This document shows positions 1-8,535 of a DNA stretch of 64,000 nt, one piece after another. The stretch comes from Flavobacteriales bacterium UBA3364 (GTDB lineage Bacteria > Bacteroidota > Bacteroidia > Flavobacteriales_F > PHOS-HE28). A program made the translations under genes and the position numbers. The DNA lies in the NCBI GenBank assembly GCA_002360495.1, contig DEQO01000066.1, positions 1-64,000 of the forward strand, read 5' to 3'. Each line of letters opens with the position of its first letter. Within the stretch, counting starts at the first letter, position 1. The notes beneath the pieces were generated by a model. That model was not told the origin of the DNA. It saw nothing but the letters and a program-made list of their open reading frames with translations, and did not search any database.

Positions 1-396
1 GGAATGAGGGCCAAGCCCATCATCGATGTCCAGGTGGAAGTGAAGAGCCTGGACCGCGTGCGGCGCGAAGTGGTGCCCATCATGAAGGACCTCGGTTTCG
101 AATACATCTGGCGCCCGACGATGGGGGAGAAGGCCCCGTTCTACGCCTGGTTCATCCAACGTAACGCCAAGGGCGAACGCACCGCGCACGTGCACATGGT
201 GGAACCCGATGAGGCCAGCTCAGCGCGGATACTTTTCCGCGAGCGATTACGCACGCATCCCGACGAGGCGGCCCAATACGAACGGTTGAAACGTGAACTC
301 GCAGCACATCACGGGAATGATCGTGCCGCCTATACGAAGGGCAAGTCGGCGTTCGTCGCCGAGATCGTACGGAGAGCGCGGGTCAGCGCGGCGTGA
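1..396 (+). CDS. GrpB family protein, 5'-truncated
   Basis: The frame is open from the first base and the ATG at 4 is probably an internal Met: the visible product begins G-M-R-A-K-P-I-I-D, which fits the part of the GrpB (UPF0157) family just after the conserved G-S-T-S-x-P-G. Other family-like segments are KPIIDVQV, FRERLRTHPDEAAQYERLK and YTKGKSAFV. The family has a nucleotidyltransferase-like fold and its cellular function is not firmly established. The 3' end overlaps the convergent gene at 383-841 by 14 bp. The upstream part lies outside the window. Confidence 0.85.
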   Translation, partial: GMRAKPIIDVQVEVKSLDRVRREVVPIMKDLGFEYIWRPTMGEKAPFYAWFIQRNAKGERTAHVHMVEPDEASSARILFRERLRTHPDEAAQYERLKRELAAHHGNDRAAYTKGKSAFVAEIVRRARVSAA

Positions 397-841
397 ACAA
401 CCAGGCCCGCATGCGCGAACCATCGGCGGCTTCCCAGAAGTAGCAGAAGCGTTCCTTGTGCGAGCGCAAGGCGTTCAGCACGATATCCAGTTCGATCCTG
501 GGATAGTACAGCCGAAGAGATGCCGCGGTCTTGTCAAGTGAAGGTGCCGGCAACTCTTCCTGTCCGGAGCGGAAGTGGAAATGCACATGACTGACAAGGC
601 TGCGCTTGGAAGCGGGGCGTGCGGCATACACGAGGTCCACGTTCGCTCCGGAAACATCCGTGCGATGCGTTTCTCGCAGCAGGCGCACCACCTCCAACCG
701 ACCGGGTTCATGGGGCATCACGCTCTTGCGCGAAGCGGCCATGTGCTCCAGCACACCCACCGCATGCACCACATCGATCGTCCGGCTTGCGGGGGTCGAA
801 ATGGTCTTTCCCATGGCACCAAGTTCGGAACGGATCTTCAT
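383..841 (-). CDS. hypothetical protein, 152 aa
   Basis: I do not recognise this protein. It is predicted to be soluble, with no signal peptide or membrane segment. The C-terminal half, with YYPRIELDIVLNAL followed by RFCYFWEAADGSRMRAWLF, looks like a real globular segment rather than a frame shadow. An alternative start is the Met at residue 10 (position 814). It converges with and overlaps the GrpB-family gene by 14 bp, and no other frame in this interval encodes anything better. The function cannot be assigned. Confidence 0.5.
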   Translation of the reverse strand: MKIRSELGAMGKTISTPASRTIDVVHAVGVLEHMAASRKSVMPHEPGRLEVVRLLRETHRTDVSGANVDLVYAARPASKRSLVSHVHFHFRSGQEELPAPSLDKTAASLRLYYPRIELDIVLNALRSHKERFCYFWEAADGSRMRAWLFTPR

Positions 842-935
842 TCGGACAACGACTTCCTCAACTGTTCACATGAAGTTCACATTGGCGTTACATTGGAGCT
901 TGTTCCGGAAATGCTTTGACCGGTCGATCCAAACC

Positions 936-1349
936 ATGATCACTTCGCCGATGAAGCCAATCGCCCTTGCACTTCTCATCCTGCTGCCCTCATTGTCCAT
1001 CGGCCAGCGCACCTTCGATGTAACCATTGCCGACAGTACCTACCACATGAAGAAGTACTGGTTCGTGCTGTACACCAAGGGCGATGGGCCGGCCTTGGAC
1101 AGCCTTACAGCCGTGAAGCTTCAGGAGGAGCATCTTGCCCATCAGGACGCGCAGGCCGATCGTGGTCTCATCGTCATGGCCGGGCCTTTCGACAGCAACG
1201 AAGCAGGCTGGCGTGGCCTGCTGCTGTACGACTGCGAGACGCCGGAGGAGGTGGAGGGCTACCTGCGCCAGGACCCCTTCGTGAAGGTGGGCCGGCTGAA
1301 GTACGAGATCCAGCCGTGGTGGGGAGCCATCGGTACGCGCTTGCCCTGA
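936..1349 (+). CDS. secreted YciI-like domain protein
   Basis: The product is 137 aa with an N-terminal signal peptide (MKPIALALLILLPSLSIGQ from the second Met at 951; the first Met is at 936). The rest resembles the YCII/dimeric ferredoxin-like fold: a KKYWFVLYTKGD strand, then EEHLAHQDAQADRGLIVMAGPF, then a strand-helix ending VEGYLRQDPFVKVGRLKYEIQPW. That is the usual YciI order. YciI-type proteins are small dehydratase- or chlorohydrolase-like proteins of mostly unknown substrate. An exported version is less common. The frame is open further upstream to 606, but that extension has no signal peptide and overlaps the opposite gene. Only 4 bp separate its stop from the convergent Gre-like gene. 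Confidence 0.75.
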   Translation: MITSPMKPIALALLILLPSLSIGQRTFDVTIADSTYHMKKYWFVLYTKGDGPALDSLTAVKLQEEHLAHQDAQADRGLIVMAGPFDSNEAGWRGLLLYDCETPEEVEGYLRQDPFVKVGRLKYEIQPWWGAIGTRLP

Positions 1350-1353
1350 TCGC

Positions 1354-1800
1354 TCAGCTGATCGCCGTGATCGCGATGCGCTTACCATTGAAGTTGATCA
1401 CCTCATCCACGCTCCGGTCCATGAGCGCCTGACCGATCGGCGACGCGATGGAAACGACATAGCACGTCCCGCCTTCAAGTTCCACCGCCCCAAGTGGGAT
1501 GGCGATGAAGAAGCGATCACGGTCGGTGTGCACCAGGCTGCCGAAACCCGCACGCTGGTAGATGCGGTCGAGCGGCACGCGTGCCAGTTCCTGTTGCATC
1601 GACAGCACCGTGGCCAGCCGGCCTTCCAGCTGGTCCAGTTCCTGCTGCACCATGGCGCGTCCCACCTCGTGCTTGTCGCCCGCACTGCTCTTGGTGTCGC
1701 TGTTGCGTGCCTCGAGCGTGGCGGCCAGTTCGGCCTTCAACTGTGCAGCCCGTAGTTCCAACGTGGCGTTCAAGTGGGCGACCAAGGCTGCCTTCCGCAT
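1354..1800 (-). CDS. GreA/GreB C-terminal domain-like protein
   Basis: This is a 148-aa protein with an N-terminal helical or coiled-coil half (ELRAAQLKAELAATLEARNSDTKS, then MVQQELDQLEGRLATVLSMQQ). Its C-terminal half resembles the FKBP-like domain of transcript cleavage factors (FFIAIPLGAVELEGGTCYVVS, SPIGQALMDRSVDEVINFNGK). GreA/GreB bind RNA polymerase and rescue backtracked complexes. The usual tip acidic residues of the GreA coiled coil are not obvious here, so this may be an anti-Gre or polymerase-binding relative rather than a true cleavage factor. It converges with the YciI-like gene across a 4-bp gap. Confidence 0.6.
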   Translation of the reverse strand: MRKAALVAHLNATLELRAAQLKAELAATLEARNSDTKSSAGDKHEVGRAMVQQELDQLEGRLATVLSMQQELARVPLDRIYQRAGFGSLVHTDRDRFFIAIPLGAVELEGGTCYVVSIASPIGQALMDRSVDEVINFNGKRIAITAIS

Positions 1801-1960
1801 GCGGCGAAGGTCGGTGCTGCCGGGATCATGCGCTTCATCTCACGCGCCGAATGCATCGCCACCAACGTGCATGGACCCATGAGTACGTCTACCCGCAAGA
1901 GATACCTGTCCGTTGATCGGCGTGAATGTTGTGGCGTTCGGAGTATATGACCCTCGACCC

Positions 1961-2404
1961 ATGCTTCGAACCATCCTTCTTCAGGTAGCGTGCTCACTTG
2001 CCCCCACATGGCTCGTCGCGCAAGTCCCCGCCAACTCGTACGAACTCCCGTTGATCACCGCTGCGTTGATGGACTACATCGATGGCACAGCCAACGGTGA
2101 CGCAGAGCAGGTGCGGCGGGCCTTTCATCCGGACTTCAACCTGTATACCGTGAATGATGGTGATAGCTTATGGGTGCGCTCTGGAGCGAAGTACATCGAT
2201 GGAATCAAGGTGGGTGAGAAGAACGACCGTCAAGGCCGTATCATCTCCATCGATGTGGAAGGCAACGCCGCCATGGCGAAGGCCGAGATCGCCGTACCGG
2301 GTTGGCGGATCTTCACGGACTACTTCCTCCTGCTGAAGTACGAAGGTGCGTGGCGTATCGTGCAGAAAAGCTACAGTTGGCGGGCGTGGCCGAAGGAGAA
2401 GTGA
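1961..2404 (+). CDS. secreted NTF2-like (lumazine-binding type) protein
   Basis: The product is 147 aa starting MLRTILLQVACSLAPTWLVAQ, a signal peptide. This is why the Met at 1961 is preferred to the in-frame Met at 1913. The mature part (ALMDYIDGTANGDAEQVRRAFHPDFNLYTV, then AKAEIAVPGWRIFTDYFLLLKYEGAWRIVQKSY) has the alpha+beta cone pattern of NTF2-like/putative lumazine-binding proteins widespread in Bacteroidota. The substrate and role are unknown. It stands alone and is followed by a strong hairpin shared with the convergent protease gene. Confidence 0.75.
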   Translation: MLRTILLQVACSLAPTWLVAQVPANSYELPLITAALMDYIDGTANGDAEQVRRAFHPDFNLYTVNDGDSLWVRSGAKYIDGIKVGEKNDRQGRIISIDVEGNAAMAKAEIAVPGWRIFTDYFLLLKYEGAWRIVQKSYSWRAWPKEK

Positions 2405-2466
2405 GCGTTGTACGCATCCCCGCGTGATCGAAAGGCTACAAGACCGCGACCCATCGCCCCACCAAC

Positions 2467-2503
2467 GAAGAAGCCGCCCCAGGGATCCCGGGACGGCTTC
2501 TTC
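2467..2503. terminator. bidirectional terminator hairpin
   Basis: GAAGAAGCCG at 2467-2476 pairs perfectly with CGGCTTCTTC at 2494-2503, and CCC/GGG extends the stem inside one mismatch. It sits between the stop codons of two convergent genes (2404 and 2520), so it can stop transcription from both sides. Confidence 0.75.
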
Positions 2504-2519
2504 AATTGGATGCGACCGA

Positions 2520-5261
2520 CTAACGGTACACCGCGAACCGTTGGGTGCGCCGCTGCTCGTTGGCCGTGATGGTGAGGATGTAGCTGCCGGTCTCCAGTTG
2601 CGCTGTTCCAATTTGCATCTGGTTCAGGCCAGCTCCGAAGGCTGAGCGACGTTGCTCAACGATCCGACCTTGCACATCCATGATCGTGATGAACACATCC
2701 GCCGACCCATCCAGGTCGAAGGCCACGTTGATCGACTCGTTCGCTGGGTTCGGGAAGATCTTCAGCAGATCGGCCTGTGGGGCGATCGTTGCGGTCCTTT
2801 CCACGGGGTTCCCCGCGCCGATCAAAGGCAGCTGGCTGGCTGTATTGCAACCGGTGATGGTCACGTTGTCGATGAAGAGCAGATCGCTGTCCGTGGAGGC
2901 ATCGCAGCGGAAACGCAGGCGGGTGGTGTTGGTGAACGGACCCGGGATCACCACGCTGGCCGAGTAGAAGTTGCCGTTGACGAAGCTGGTGCCCGCGGCA
3001 TACGATGCCCGGGTGGTGTACGTGGTGCCGCCGTTGGTGGAGATCTGCAGCCAGAAATCCTCGCCCGTGGAGAAGGCCAGCGTCTTGAAGAAGAAGCTCA
3101 CCGTGATCTCGCTGTAGGTGGCGAGTGCGAGATTGCTGGTCGTGGTGGTGGAGGTGCTGGTATTGTCACGCAAACGCACGCAATACTGCGGGGTGTACGC
3201 ATTGGCCGCATCGGCCGTGCTGCGCTGGCAATCGGTGCCGCCATCTCTCCAGATGCCCCAGGTATCGAAGCTCGTGGCGTTGATCGTGCCGTAGGTGCAA
3301 CCGGTGCTGCATGGTGTGCATGGGCCACCGCAGTCGATGCCGGTCTCGCCTTGGTTCTGGATACCATCGCTGCAGGTGGGGCACGCAGCGCAAGGTCCGC
3401 CGCAGTCGATGCCGGTCTCACCCTGGTTCCGGATGCCATCGCTGCAGGTGGGGCACGCAGTGCAAGGTCCGCCGCAGTCGATGCCGGTCTCACCCTGGTT
3501 CTGGATACCATCGGTGCAGGTTGGTGCAGGGCCACCAACGCAGAAATTGGTGGTCTGGCTCGTGGTGAAAGTGGAGCCGCTGAGAAGCGTGCCCGATGCA
3601 TTGGTCACCCTGTAGGACCCATTGCCGTATGTGCAGCAGATGCCATCGCCGTAGCTGTCGTTGATGGTGAAATCATAGCAGCCGTTCGCCAGACACACAG
3701 GAATGTTCAAGGTGGATCCATCGGGCTGGCTGCCGTAGGGTCCGCCGGATGCCACGGTGGTGGTACCCTGCTTGATCGTCCAGCTGGTCTCTTCCGGATA
3801 GTTGTCGAAGGTGATGGATACGGTCACGTTCGTACCGGCGCAAGGGCAGGGTGCACAAGGGCCGCCGCAATCGATGCCGGTCTCGCCCTGGTTCTGGATG
3901 CCATCGGTGCAGGTGGGCGCGGGACCGGAGTTCGGATCATAGCCGTTCAATGTGGTCACGCCGGTGCCCAGCGGATCCAGGAAGCTGCTCAGGCCGCTCC
4001 ATGAATTCCCAAAAGCGCCGTACCAATCGGAGAGCGTGTTGCCGCAGGCTGCGCTGCCGCCGTGCAGTTGCCCGATGATGCGCTTGTTCGGGTCGAACAG
4101 GGGGGAACCCGAAGAGCCGCCCTCCGTGGTGGTATTGCGCTCCCAAGCCTCGATGCGCCAGTGTGTGCCGGCGGATGTGGTGGTGTTGCTGCTGTAGTTC
4201 GTCTTCTGCAGCGGATCATCGTCGAAGGAGATCTTCTTCACGTCGCCCGACGGGTGGTGGATGCCCACGGCTGAGGAGACCGGGTTGTTGGAGCGGTCCC
4301 AACCGTTGTAGTAAGGCTGGTAGCTCGCGGGAACAGGGGACGACAGTTGCACCAGGTGATAATCGGAAGTGGTCCCGCTCGCGATCTGTGTGGCACCCGA
4401 GATGGATTGGTTGGTCGGTCCCGTGTTGCCCGTGCATCCGGCGGTCTCGTGGTTGAAGTAGAACACCCAGTTGCTCTCGGTGGCGTTGCAGTGCGCCGCC
4501 GTCAGGAAATAGGGTGCACCATTCTGCGCGGTGTTGTTGATCAACGAACCCGTGCACCAGGCCGATCCACCGTTGAGGATCAGCGCCACGCCGCGCTTCT
4601 CGGTCTGCCAGGCCGCGCCGTCGGGGCAATTCACGTTCATGTTGCACGAACCGCTGCTGCCGAAGGGGCTCTTCTCCCGGACCTCGAACTTGTTGAGCAC
4701 TTTGCGGTAGCCGTGGATGATCGTGCCGATGTGGATCTGGGCCTTACCATTCACCACCGCGCGCTCGTAGTACTCGATCACCACCTTGTCGCTGTGCACC
4801 AGCCCGACAGCGAAGGAATTGTACTCCTTGTTGTGGGTATGGTCGAATACGCCGATGAATTCTTTCCGATCGGCGCTCCAGATCGTCAGGTCACCACCTT
4901 CAGGGATGGACCATTGGTCGAAGAGGAAGTTGATCGAGGTCGCATCGGGGCAATGCACGGCCAGTTGCCACACCTTGTCCCCTTTGGGAAGTTCGGTCTT
5001 GAGCGCACGTTGGAAGAAGTCGATGTCGACCTGCTTCTCGATACCGAACCGGTAGGGCGTTTCCTTGTACTTGTCCGTGACCGCATCCTGTGATGCGATG
5101 AGCGTCATGTCGAGCTTGGGCGTTGAAACGACCGGAATAGCCGACAGGTCGGTCATCTTCTGTTCCCAGTTCAGGGGTGTTCCCGGCTGCTGGATCTGCG
5201 CACTGGCATCAAAGCCAAGGCCCAGCGCCAAGAGGAAAGGGGCGAAGCGAAGTCTTGTCAT
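2520..5261 (-). CDS. T9SS-exported trypsin-like serine protease with Cys-rich repeats
   Basis: This is a 913-aa secreted protein. The start at 5261 is chosen because MTRLRFAPFLLALGLGFDASAQ is a signal peptide. A trypsin/lysyl-endopeptidase-like domain follows. Its catalytic His lies in FLTAAHCNATE (about residue 256), the Asp is probably in TSDYHLVQ (about 300), and the Ser is in GGSSGSPLF (about 384). Next come four copies of C-S/T-DGIQNQGETGIDCGGPC, one isolated and three in tandem. Between them is a DNYPEETSW...GDGICC module also found in the gene at 51507-52949. A lectin-like beta region and a C-terminal type IX sorting domain (FPNPANESINVAFDL through to QRFAVYR) finish the protein. It would be exported across the outer membrane and act outside the cell. 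Substrate specificity is not visible. Confidence 0.9.
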   Translation of the reverse strand: MTRLRFAPFLLALGLGFDASAQIQQPGTPLNWEQKMTDLSAIPVVSTPKLDMTLIASQDAVTDKYKETPYRFGIEKQVDIDFFQRALKTELPKGDKVWQLAVHCPDATSINFLFDQWSIPEGGDLTIWSADRKEFIGVFDHTHNKEYNSFAVGLVHSDKVVIEYYERAVVNGKAQIHIGTIIHGYRKVLNKFEVREKSPFGSSGSCNMNVNCPDGAAWQTEKRGVALILNGGSAWCTGSLINNTAQNGAPYFLTAAHCNATESNWVFYFNHETAGCTGNTGPTNQSISGATQIASGTTSDYHLVQLSSPVPASYQPYYNGWDRSNNPVSSAVGIHHPSGDVKKISFDDDPLQKTNYSSNTTTSAGTHWRIEAWERNTTTEGGSSGSPLFDPNKRIIGQLHGGSAACGNTLSDWYGAFGNSWSGLSSFLDPLGTGVTTLNGYDPNSGPAPTCTDGIQNQGETGIDCGGPCAPCPCAGTNVTVSITFDNYPEETSWTIKQGTTTVASGGPYGSQPDGSTLNIPVCLANGCYDFTINDSYGDGICCTYGNGSYRVTNASGTLLSGSTFTTSQTTNFCVGGPAPTCTDGIQNQGETGIDCGGPCTACPTCSDGIRNQGETGIDCGGPCAACPTCSDGIQNQGETGIDCGGPCTPCSTGCTYGTINATSFDTWGIWRDGGTDCQRSTADAANAYTPQYCVRLRDNTSTSTTTTSNLALATYSEITVSFFFKTLAFSTGEDFWLQISTNGGTTYTTRASYAAGTSFVNGNFYSASVVIPGPFTNTTRLRFRCDASTDSDLLFIDNVTITGCNTASQLPLIGAGNPVERTATIAPQADLLKIFPNPANESINVAFDLDGSADVFITIMDVQGRIVEQRRSAFGAGLNQMQIGTAQLETGSYILTITANEQRRTQRFAVYR
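3322..3537. repeat. three 72-bp in-frame tandem repeats
   Basis: The segment CAGTCGATGCCGGTCTC recurs at 3331, 3403 and 3475, an exact 72-bp period. A related copy (CAATCGATGCC) lies apart at about 3868. Each unit encodes 24 residues of the protease's Cys-rich repeat, CSDGIQNQGETGIDCGGPC plus a short ACPT-type linker. The copies differ at a few third positions and at one Q/R codon. Confidence 0.9.
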
Positions 5262-5514
5262 CAGCGAAAAGGTTGAATTGGTTTTGGATGGTCCGTCCTG
5301 GCCAAGGGCCAACAGGCCCCTCCATGGGACCCAATGTAGAGAAATAACGGAACGAAGCAAATCCCGGTGTCCGGCACGAAGTGGAGTGCTATGCCATCGC
5401 CCTGACGGAGGGTAGGATGGTCACAACACGGACCAAGGAGGGGCCTGTGATCGGATGCGTTGAAAATGTGGACCGCGGTATCCTATCATTGTTGGACACC
5501 CCAGGCCTAGCCGC

Positions 5515-5889
5515 ATGCGCCCCGTACTCACCATCCTCGCCGCCACCGTGTGGATCTCCATCAACGAATTCGTGCGCAACCAGCTCGTGCTGGTCGATCA
5601 GTGGACCGCGCACTACTCCGCGATGGGCCTTTCGTTCCCCGCCGCGCCGATCAATGGGGCCATGTGGGGCGTGTGGGCACTGCTGTTCGCGGTGGTCATC
5701 TTCATTCTCGCCAGGCGCTTCAGCCTGTTGCACACCGCAGCGCTCGCATGGTCCATCGGATTCGTGCTCATGTGGGTGGTGATCGGGAACCTCGGTGTGC
5801 TGCCTTTCAGGATCCTGCCGGTGGCAGTGCCCTGGAGCATGGCGGAAGCGTTCGGTGCGGCGTGGTTGGTGAAGAAGATCAGGGGATAG
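5515..5889 (+). CDS. small four-helix membrane protein
   Basis: This is a 124-aa hydrophobic protein with about four predicted membrane helices: MRPVLTILAATVWISINEFV, GAMWGVWALLFAVVIFIL, LLHTAALAWSIGFVLMWVVIG and AVPWSMAEAFGAAWLV. Its composition and length resemble small uncharacterised Bacteroidota membrane proteins, but I cannot name the family. The opposite strand is also open here (5389-5958), but that translation is Arg/His-rich and looks like a shadow. A GC-rich inverted repeat follows the stop. Nothing nearby suggests a partner. Confidence 0.7.
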   Translation: MRPVLTILAATVWISINEFVRNQLVLVDQWTAHYSAMGLSFPAAPINGAMWGVWALLFAVVIFILARRFSLLHTAALAWSIGFVLMWVVIGNLGVLPFRILPVAVPWSMAEAFGAAWLVKKIRG

Positions 5890-5907
5890 GGCGAGGACCA
5901 CCCCGAA

Positions 5908-5937
5908 GACCATTTCGTTGGTGTCACCAAAATGGTC
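5908..5937. terminator. inverted repeat, possible terminator or operator
   Basis: GACCATT (5908-5914) pairs with AATGGTC (5931-5937), and inside it TTGGTG (5918-5923) pairs with CACCAA (5925-5930) with only one central base. A 3-nt bulge separates the two arms on the left side. There is no T run, so a terminator is only one reading. The site lies 19 bp after the membrane-protein gene and about 160 bp before the nuclease-like genes. Confidence 0.35.
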
Positions 5938-6093
5938 GACCTCGGCAGTGGCGCGCATCGCGCCGGACGTTGTACCTACCTAAGAAAGCGGCGTCGTTGG
6001 CCAGCTCTGGAGAACGCGCTCCGACATCACGAGTGCTTCAGATATGTTCACGAATAGGACAGGCGAAGCCCACCTGCTTTCTACTTTTCCAGC

Positions 6094-6927
6094 ATGGACG
6101 GCTGGAAGCAGGACGAAGTTGAAGCGGCCATCGAGGCTTACTTCGACATGCTCCGGCGCGAGGTGGCACAGCAGAAGGTGAACAAGGCGGCCGACTACCG
6201 GAACCTTGAGGAGGAAGGTGAACGCACAGCCAAGTCTTACGAGTTCAAGATGCAGAACATCAGTGCCGTGCTGGCGCTGAACGATCTGCCGTTTCTGAAA
6301 GGCTTGGTGCCTGCGAAGAACTTCCAACGAATGCTGGAGCCGTTGGTGATGGCCTATGTGGATGCCCATGCGGACCTGCGCCCGGCGCTGCTCGGCTATG
6401 CAACAAGGCAGACCCCGGAAGAACGATTGAAGGAATTGCTCGATACACCGAGCCTCGTGGAGGAACAGCCACCGGCATATGCCGCCAAGCCGACGGAACG
6501 GAGCTTCACGGGCAAGATCATTGACTTTGCAGCGAGGGAGCATGCCTGCCGCAAGCTGGGACAGAGCGGTGAAGAGCTGATCGTGAGCTACGAACGCTGG
6601 AAGCTCTTGAAACACGGCCGCGCCGATCTGGCGAACGAAGTGGAATGGGTATCCCGCACCAAGGGCGATGGCATGGGCTACGACATCCGCTCGTTCAACA
6701 TCGAGTACGAAGAGCGGTTCATCGAGGTGAAGACCACCAACTTCGACCGGGAGACCCCCTTCCTAATCACCGACAACGAGCTGGACTTTTCCAAGCAGAA
6801 CGCCGACCAGTACAGGCTCTACCGCCTCTTCGACTTCGGTAAGAAGCCGCGCATGTTCAAGCTGAGCGGCTCAATGGAAGAGGCCTGTGTGATATCGCCT
6901 TCGAGATATTGCGCTTGGGCGAGATAG
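6094..6927 (+). CDS. DUF3883-type PD-(D/E)XK nuclease-like protein
   Basis: The product is 277 aa. The N-terminal half is helical (VEAAIEAYFDMLRREVAQQKVNKAADYRNL, then NISAVLALNDLPFLKGLVPAKNFQRMLEP), a pattern common in predicted restriction-linked proteins. The C-terminal half has the DUF3883 signature: a helix with GEELIVSYERWKL, then GDGMGYDIRSFN, then ERFIEVKTTN. The Asp and the E-x-K are where a PD-(D/E)XK nuclease carries its metal ligands. Such domains usually belong to restriction or phage-defence proteins. It is first of three nuclease-like genes in the same direction, with 42 bp to the next. The exact substrate is unknown. Confidence 0.75.
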   Translation: MDGWKQDEVEAAIEAYFDMLRREVAQQKVNKAADYRNLEEEGERTAKSYEFKMQNISAVLALNDLPFLKGLVPAKNFQRMLEPLVMAYVDAHADLRPALLGYATRQTPEERLKELLDTPSLVEEQPPAYAAKPTERSFTGKIIDFAAREHACRKLGQSGEELIVSYERWKLLKHGRADLANEVEWVSRTKGDGMGYDIRSFNIEYEERFIEVKTTNFDRETPFLITDNELDFSKQNADQYRLYRLFDFGKKPRMFKLSGSMEEACVISPSRYCAWAR

Positions 6928-6969
6928 GCGGCATGGCTTGTTTAAGGCGGGTCTAAATCAAGTGAACTG

Positions 6970-7575
6970 ATGCGCACCCTGTTCTGGTCGGACTTACGTA
7001 AGGAAAAGTTGCTCGCAACCTACTTAGACCGCTGCTACCGACGCAATGGAATCCAGATCAAGCGCTACAATGACGCCGAAAGCCAGCGCAATGGACTTGA
7101 CGTACGCTTGGAGAAGGATGGCAAGACCTTCATTGTGGACGAGAAGGCCCAACTGCACTACCTCAATAAATCGTTGCCGACGTTCTCACTTGAACTGAGC
7201 CTCATGACGAACGGCACAGAGCGACCGGGGTGGTTCTTCGACCCTGCCAAGCGGACCGAGGTGTATTCCTTCGTGTTCGACATTCACTTGACGAACGGAG
7301 TCGAGCGATTGGAACGCCATGAAGACATTGCGTCAGCGAACATTGTCCTGGTGAATCGCGCGCGGCTAAAGAATACGCTCGCTGAAGCCGGGCTAACCGA
7401 GATCTTGCTGAGGCGCATGTGCAACGAGCTGCGCAACTCGGGTGACGATCGGAGAAGTGTTCGCAGCCCAGGTGTTCGAGTGATGTTATCTAAAGACCTT
7501 GCTGAACAGCCGGTGAATCTTCTTGTACTGCGAAGACACCTGGAGGAGATCGGTCAAGTGCTTGCGCCTTGCTGA
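6970..7575 (+). CDS. putative PD-(D/E)XK restriction-like protein
   Basis: This 201-aa protein begins DLRKEKLLATYLDRCYRR. It then shows RNGLDVRL followed by FIVDEKAQLHYL, a D...ExK arrangement that fits a PD-(D/E)XK nuclease core, and continues LPTFSLELSLM and GWFFDPAKRTEVYSFVF. I recognise the general pattern from uncharacterised bacterial proteins but know no assigned function. Its base composition is visibly more A+T-rich than the genes downstream, in keeping with transfer. It lies 42 bp after the DUF3883 gene and 28 bp before the HNH gene. Confidence 0.65.
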   Translation: MRTLFWSDLRKEKLLATYLDRCYRRNGIQIKRYNDAESQRNGLDVRLEKDGKTFIVDEKAQLHYLNKSLPTFSLELSLMTNGTERPGWFFDPAKRTEVYSFVFDIHLTNGVERLERHEDIASANIVLVNRARLKNTLAEAGLTEILLRRMCNELRNSGDDRRSVRSPGVRVMLSKDLAEQPVNLLVLRRHLEEIGQVLAPC

Positions 7576-7603
7576 ATCAGCCTTTGGGCTAGCTTCACGC
7601 CGC

Positions 7604-8524
7604 ATGAAGCTCTGGGCCGGCGTCACCGACTTCGACTGGTACACCTTTCTCTCGGAGCGCCGCTTCGATGAGGTGAACTTCTGGCAGCCGAGCGGCGTGG
7701 CGCCGTTCACCACACTGCCCGCCGGAACGCCCTTCCTGTTCAAGCTGAAGGCGCCGCACAATGCCATTGCGGGTGGCGGCTACTTCGTGAGCTTCTCGAA
7801 GCTGCCGCTGAACATGGCCTGGGAGGCGTTCGGCGAGAAGAACGGCGCTGCCACGTATGAGGAAGTGGAGAAGCGCATCCGGCGCTTGTCAACCGGGCCG
7901 CGGGAGGTGCTGGAGATCGGATGCAGCGTGCTGGTGCAGCCGTTCTTCTTCGAGCGCAAGGACTGGATACCGTTACCGAACTGGGCGCCGAACATCGTGA
8001 AGGGACAGACCTACGACACGGAAACCGCCGCAGGCGCCGAGCTCTGGAACGCCGTGCAGCAGCGCATCCAGGACAAGGCCATCCAAGACCTCGTGGCCGA
8101 ACCGGCTGCGGAGTATGGCGGGCCGCGCTACGGCGAGTTGTTCCTCACGCGCGCCCGGCTGGGCCAAGGGTCTTTCCAGATCCTGGTGGGCGAGGCCTAC
8201 CAGAAGCGCTGTGCCATCACCGGTGAGTCCACGCTGCCGGTGCTTGAGGCGGCGCATATCAAGTCGTACTCCAGCGGCGGGCCGCACCGCATCTCCAACG
8301 GCATGCTGCTGCGCTCTGACTTCCACAAGCTCTTCGATGCGGGGCTGGTAACCGTGACGCCCGAGCTGCGGGTGCGCGTGAGCGACCGCATCAAGGAACA
8401 GTGGTACAATGGCAAGGCCTACTACCGCCTCCACGACCAGCCGCTAGCCGTGATCCCGAAATTGGACAGCCAACGGCCCGACGCCGAATACCTACGTTGG
8501 CACAACGAACGCTTTGTTGGTTAA
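7604..8524 (+). CDS. HNH endonuclease domain protein
   Basis: The product is 306 aa starting MKLWAGVTDFDWYTFL. The Met at 7604 is preferred because the in-frame Met at 7523 would overlap the preceding gene by 53 bp and adds no recognisable sequence. The N-terminal 190 residues form an uncharacterised domain (YFVSFSKLPLNMAWEAFGEKNGA). The C-terminal part is an HNH nuclease: RCAITGESTLPVLEAAHIK gives the first His, then GGPHRISNGMLLRSDFHKLFDAGLV gives the Asn and second His. This layout is typical of restriction-type HNH proteins (the HNH_2 kind) that cut DNA. It ends the three-gene nuclease run, and MazG follows after 11 bp. Confidence 0.88.
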   Translation: MKLWAGVTDFDWYTFLSERRFDEVNFWQPSGVAPFTTLPAGTPFLFKLKAPHNAIAGGGYFVSFSKLPLNMAWEAFGEKNGAATYEEVEKRIRRLSTGPREVLEIGCSVLVQPFFFERKDWIPLPNWAPNIVKGQTYDTETAAGAELWNAVQQRIQDKAIQDLVAEPAAEYGGPRYGELFLTRARLGQGSFQILVGEAYQKRCAITGESTLPVLEAAHIKSYSSGGPHRISNGMLLRSDFHKLFDAGLVTVTPELRVRVSDRIKEQWYNGKAYYRLHDQPLAVIPKLDSQRPDAEYLRWHNERFVG

Positions 8525-8535
8525 CTCCCACTGCC

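Noticed and set aside
3322..3537. regular direct repeats considered as a CRISPR array
   Set aside because: Units are contiguous, in frame and translate into Cys-rich protein repeats; there are no unique spacers.
5389..5958. 189-codon frame on the minus strand over the small membrane protein
   Set aside because: Arg/His/Glu-rich translation without fold; the plus strand encodes four clean membrane helices.
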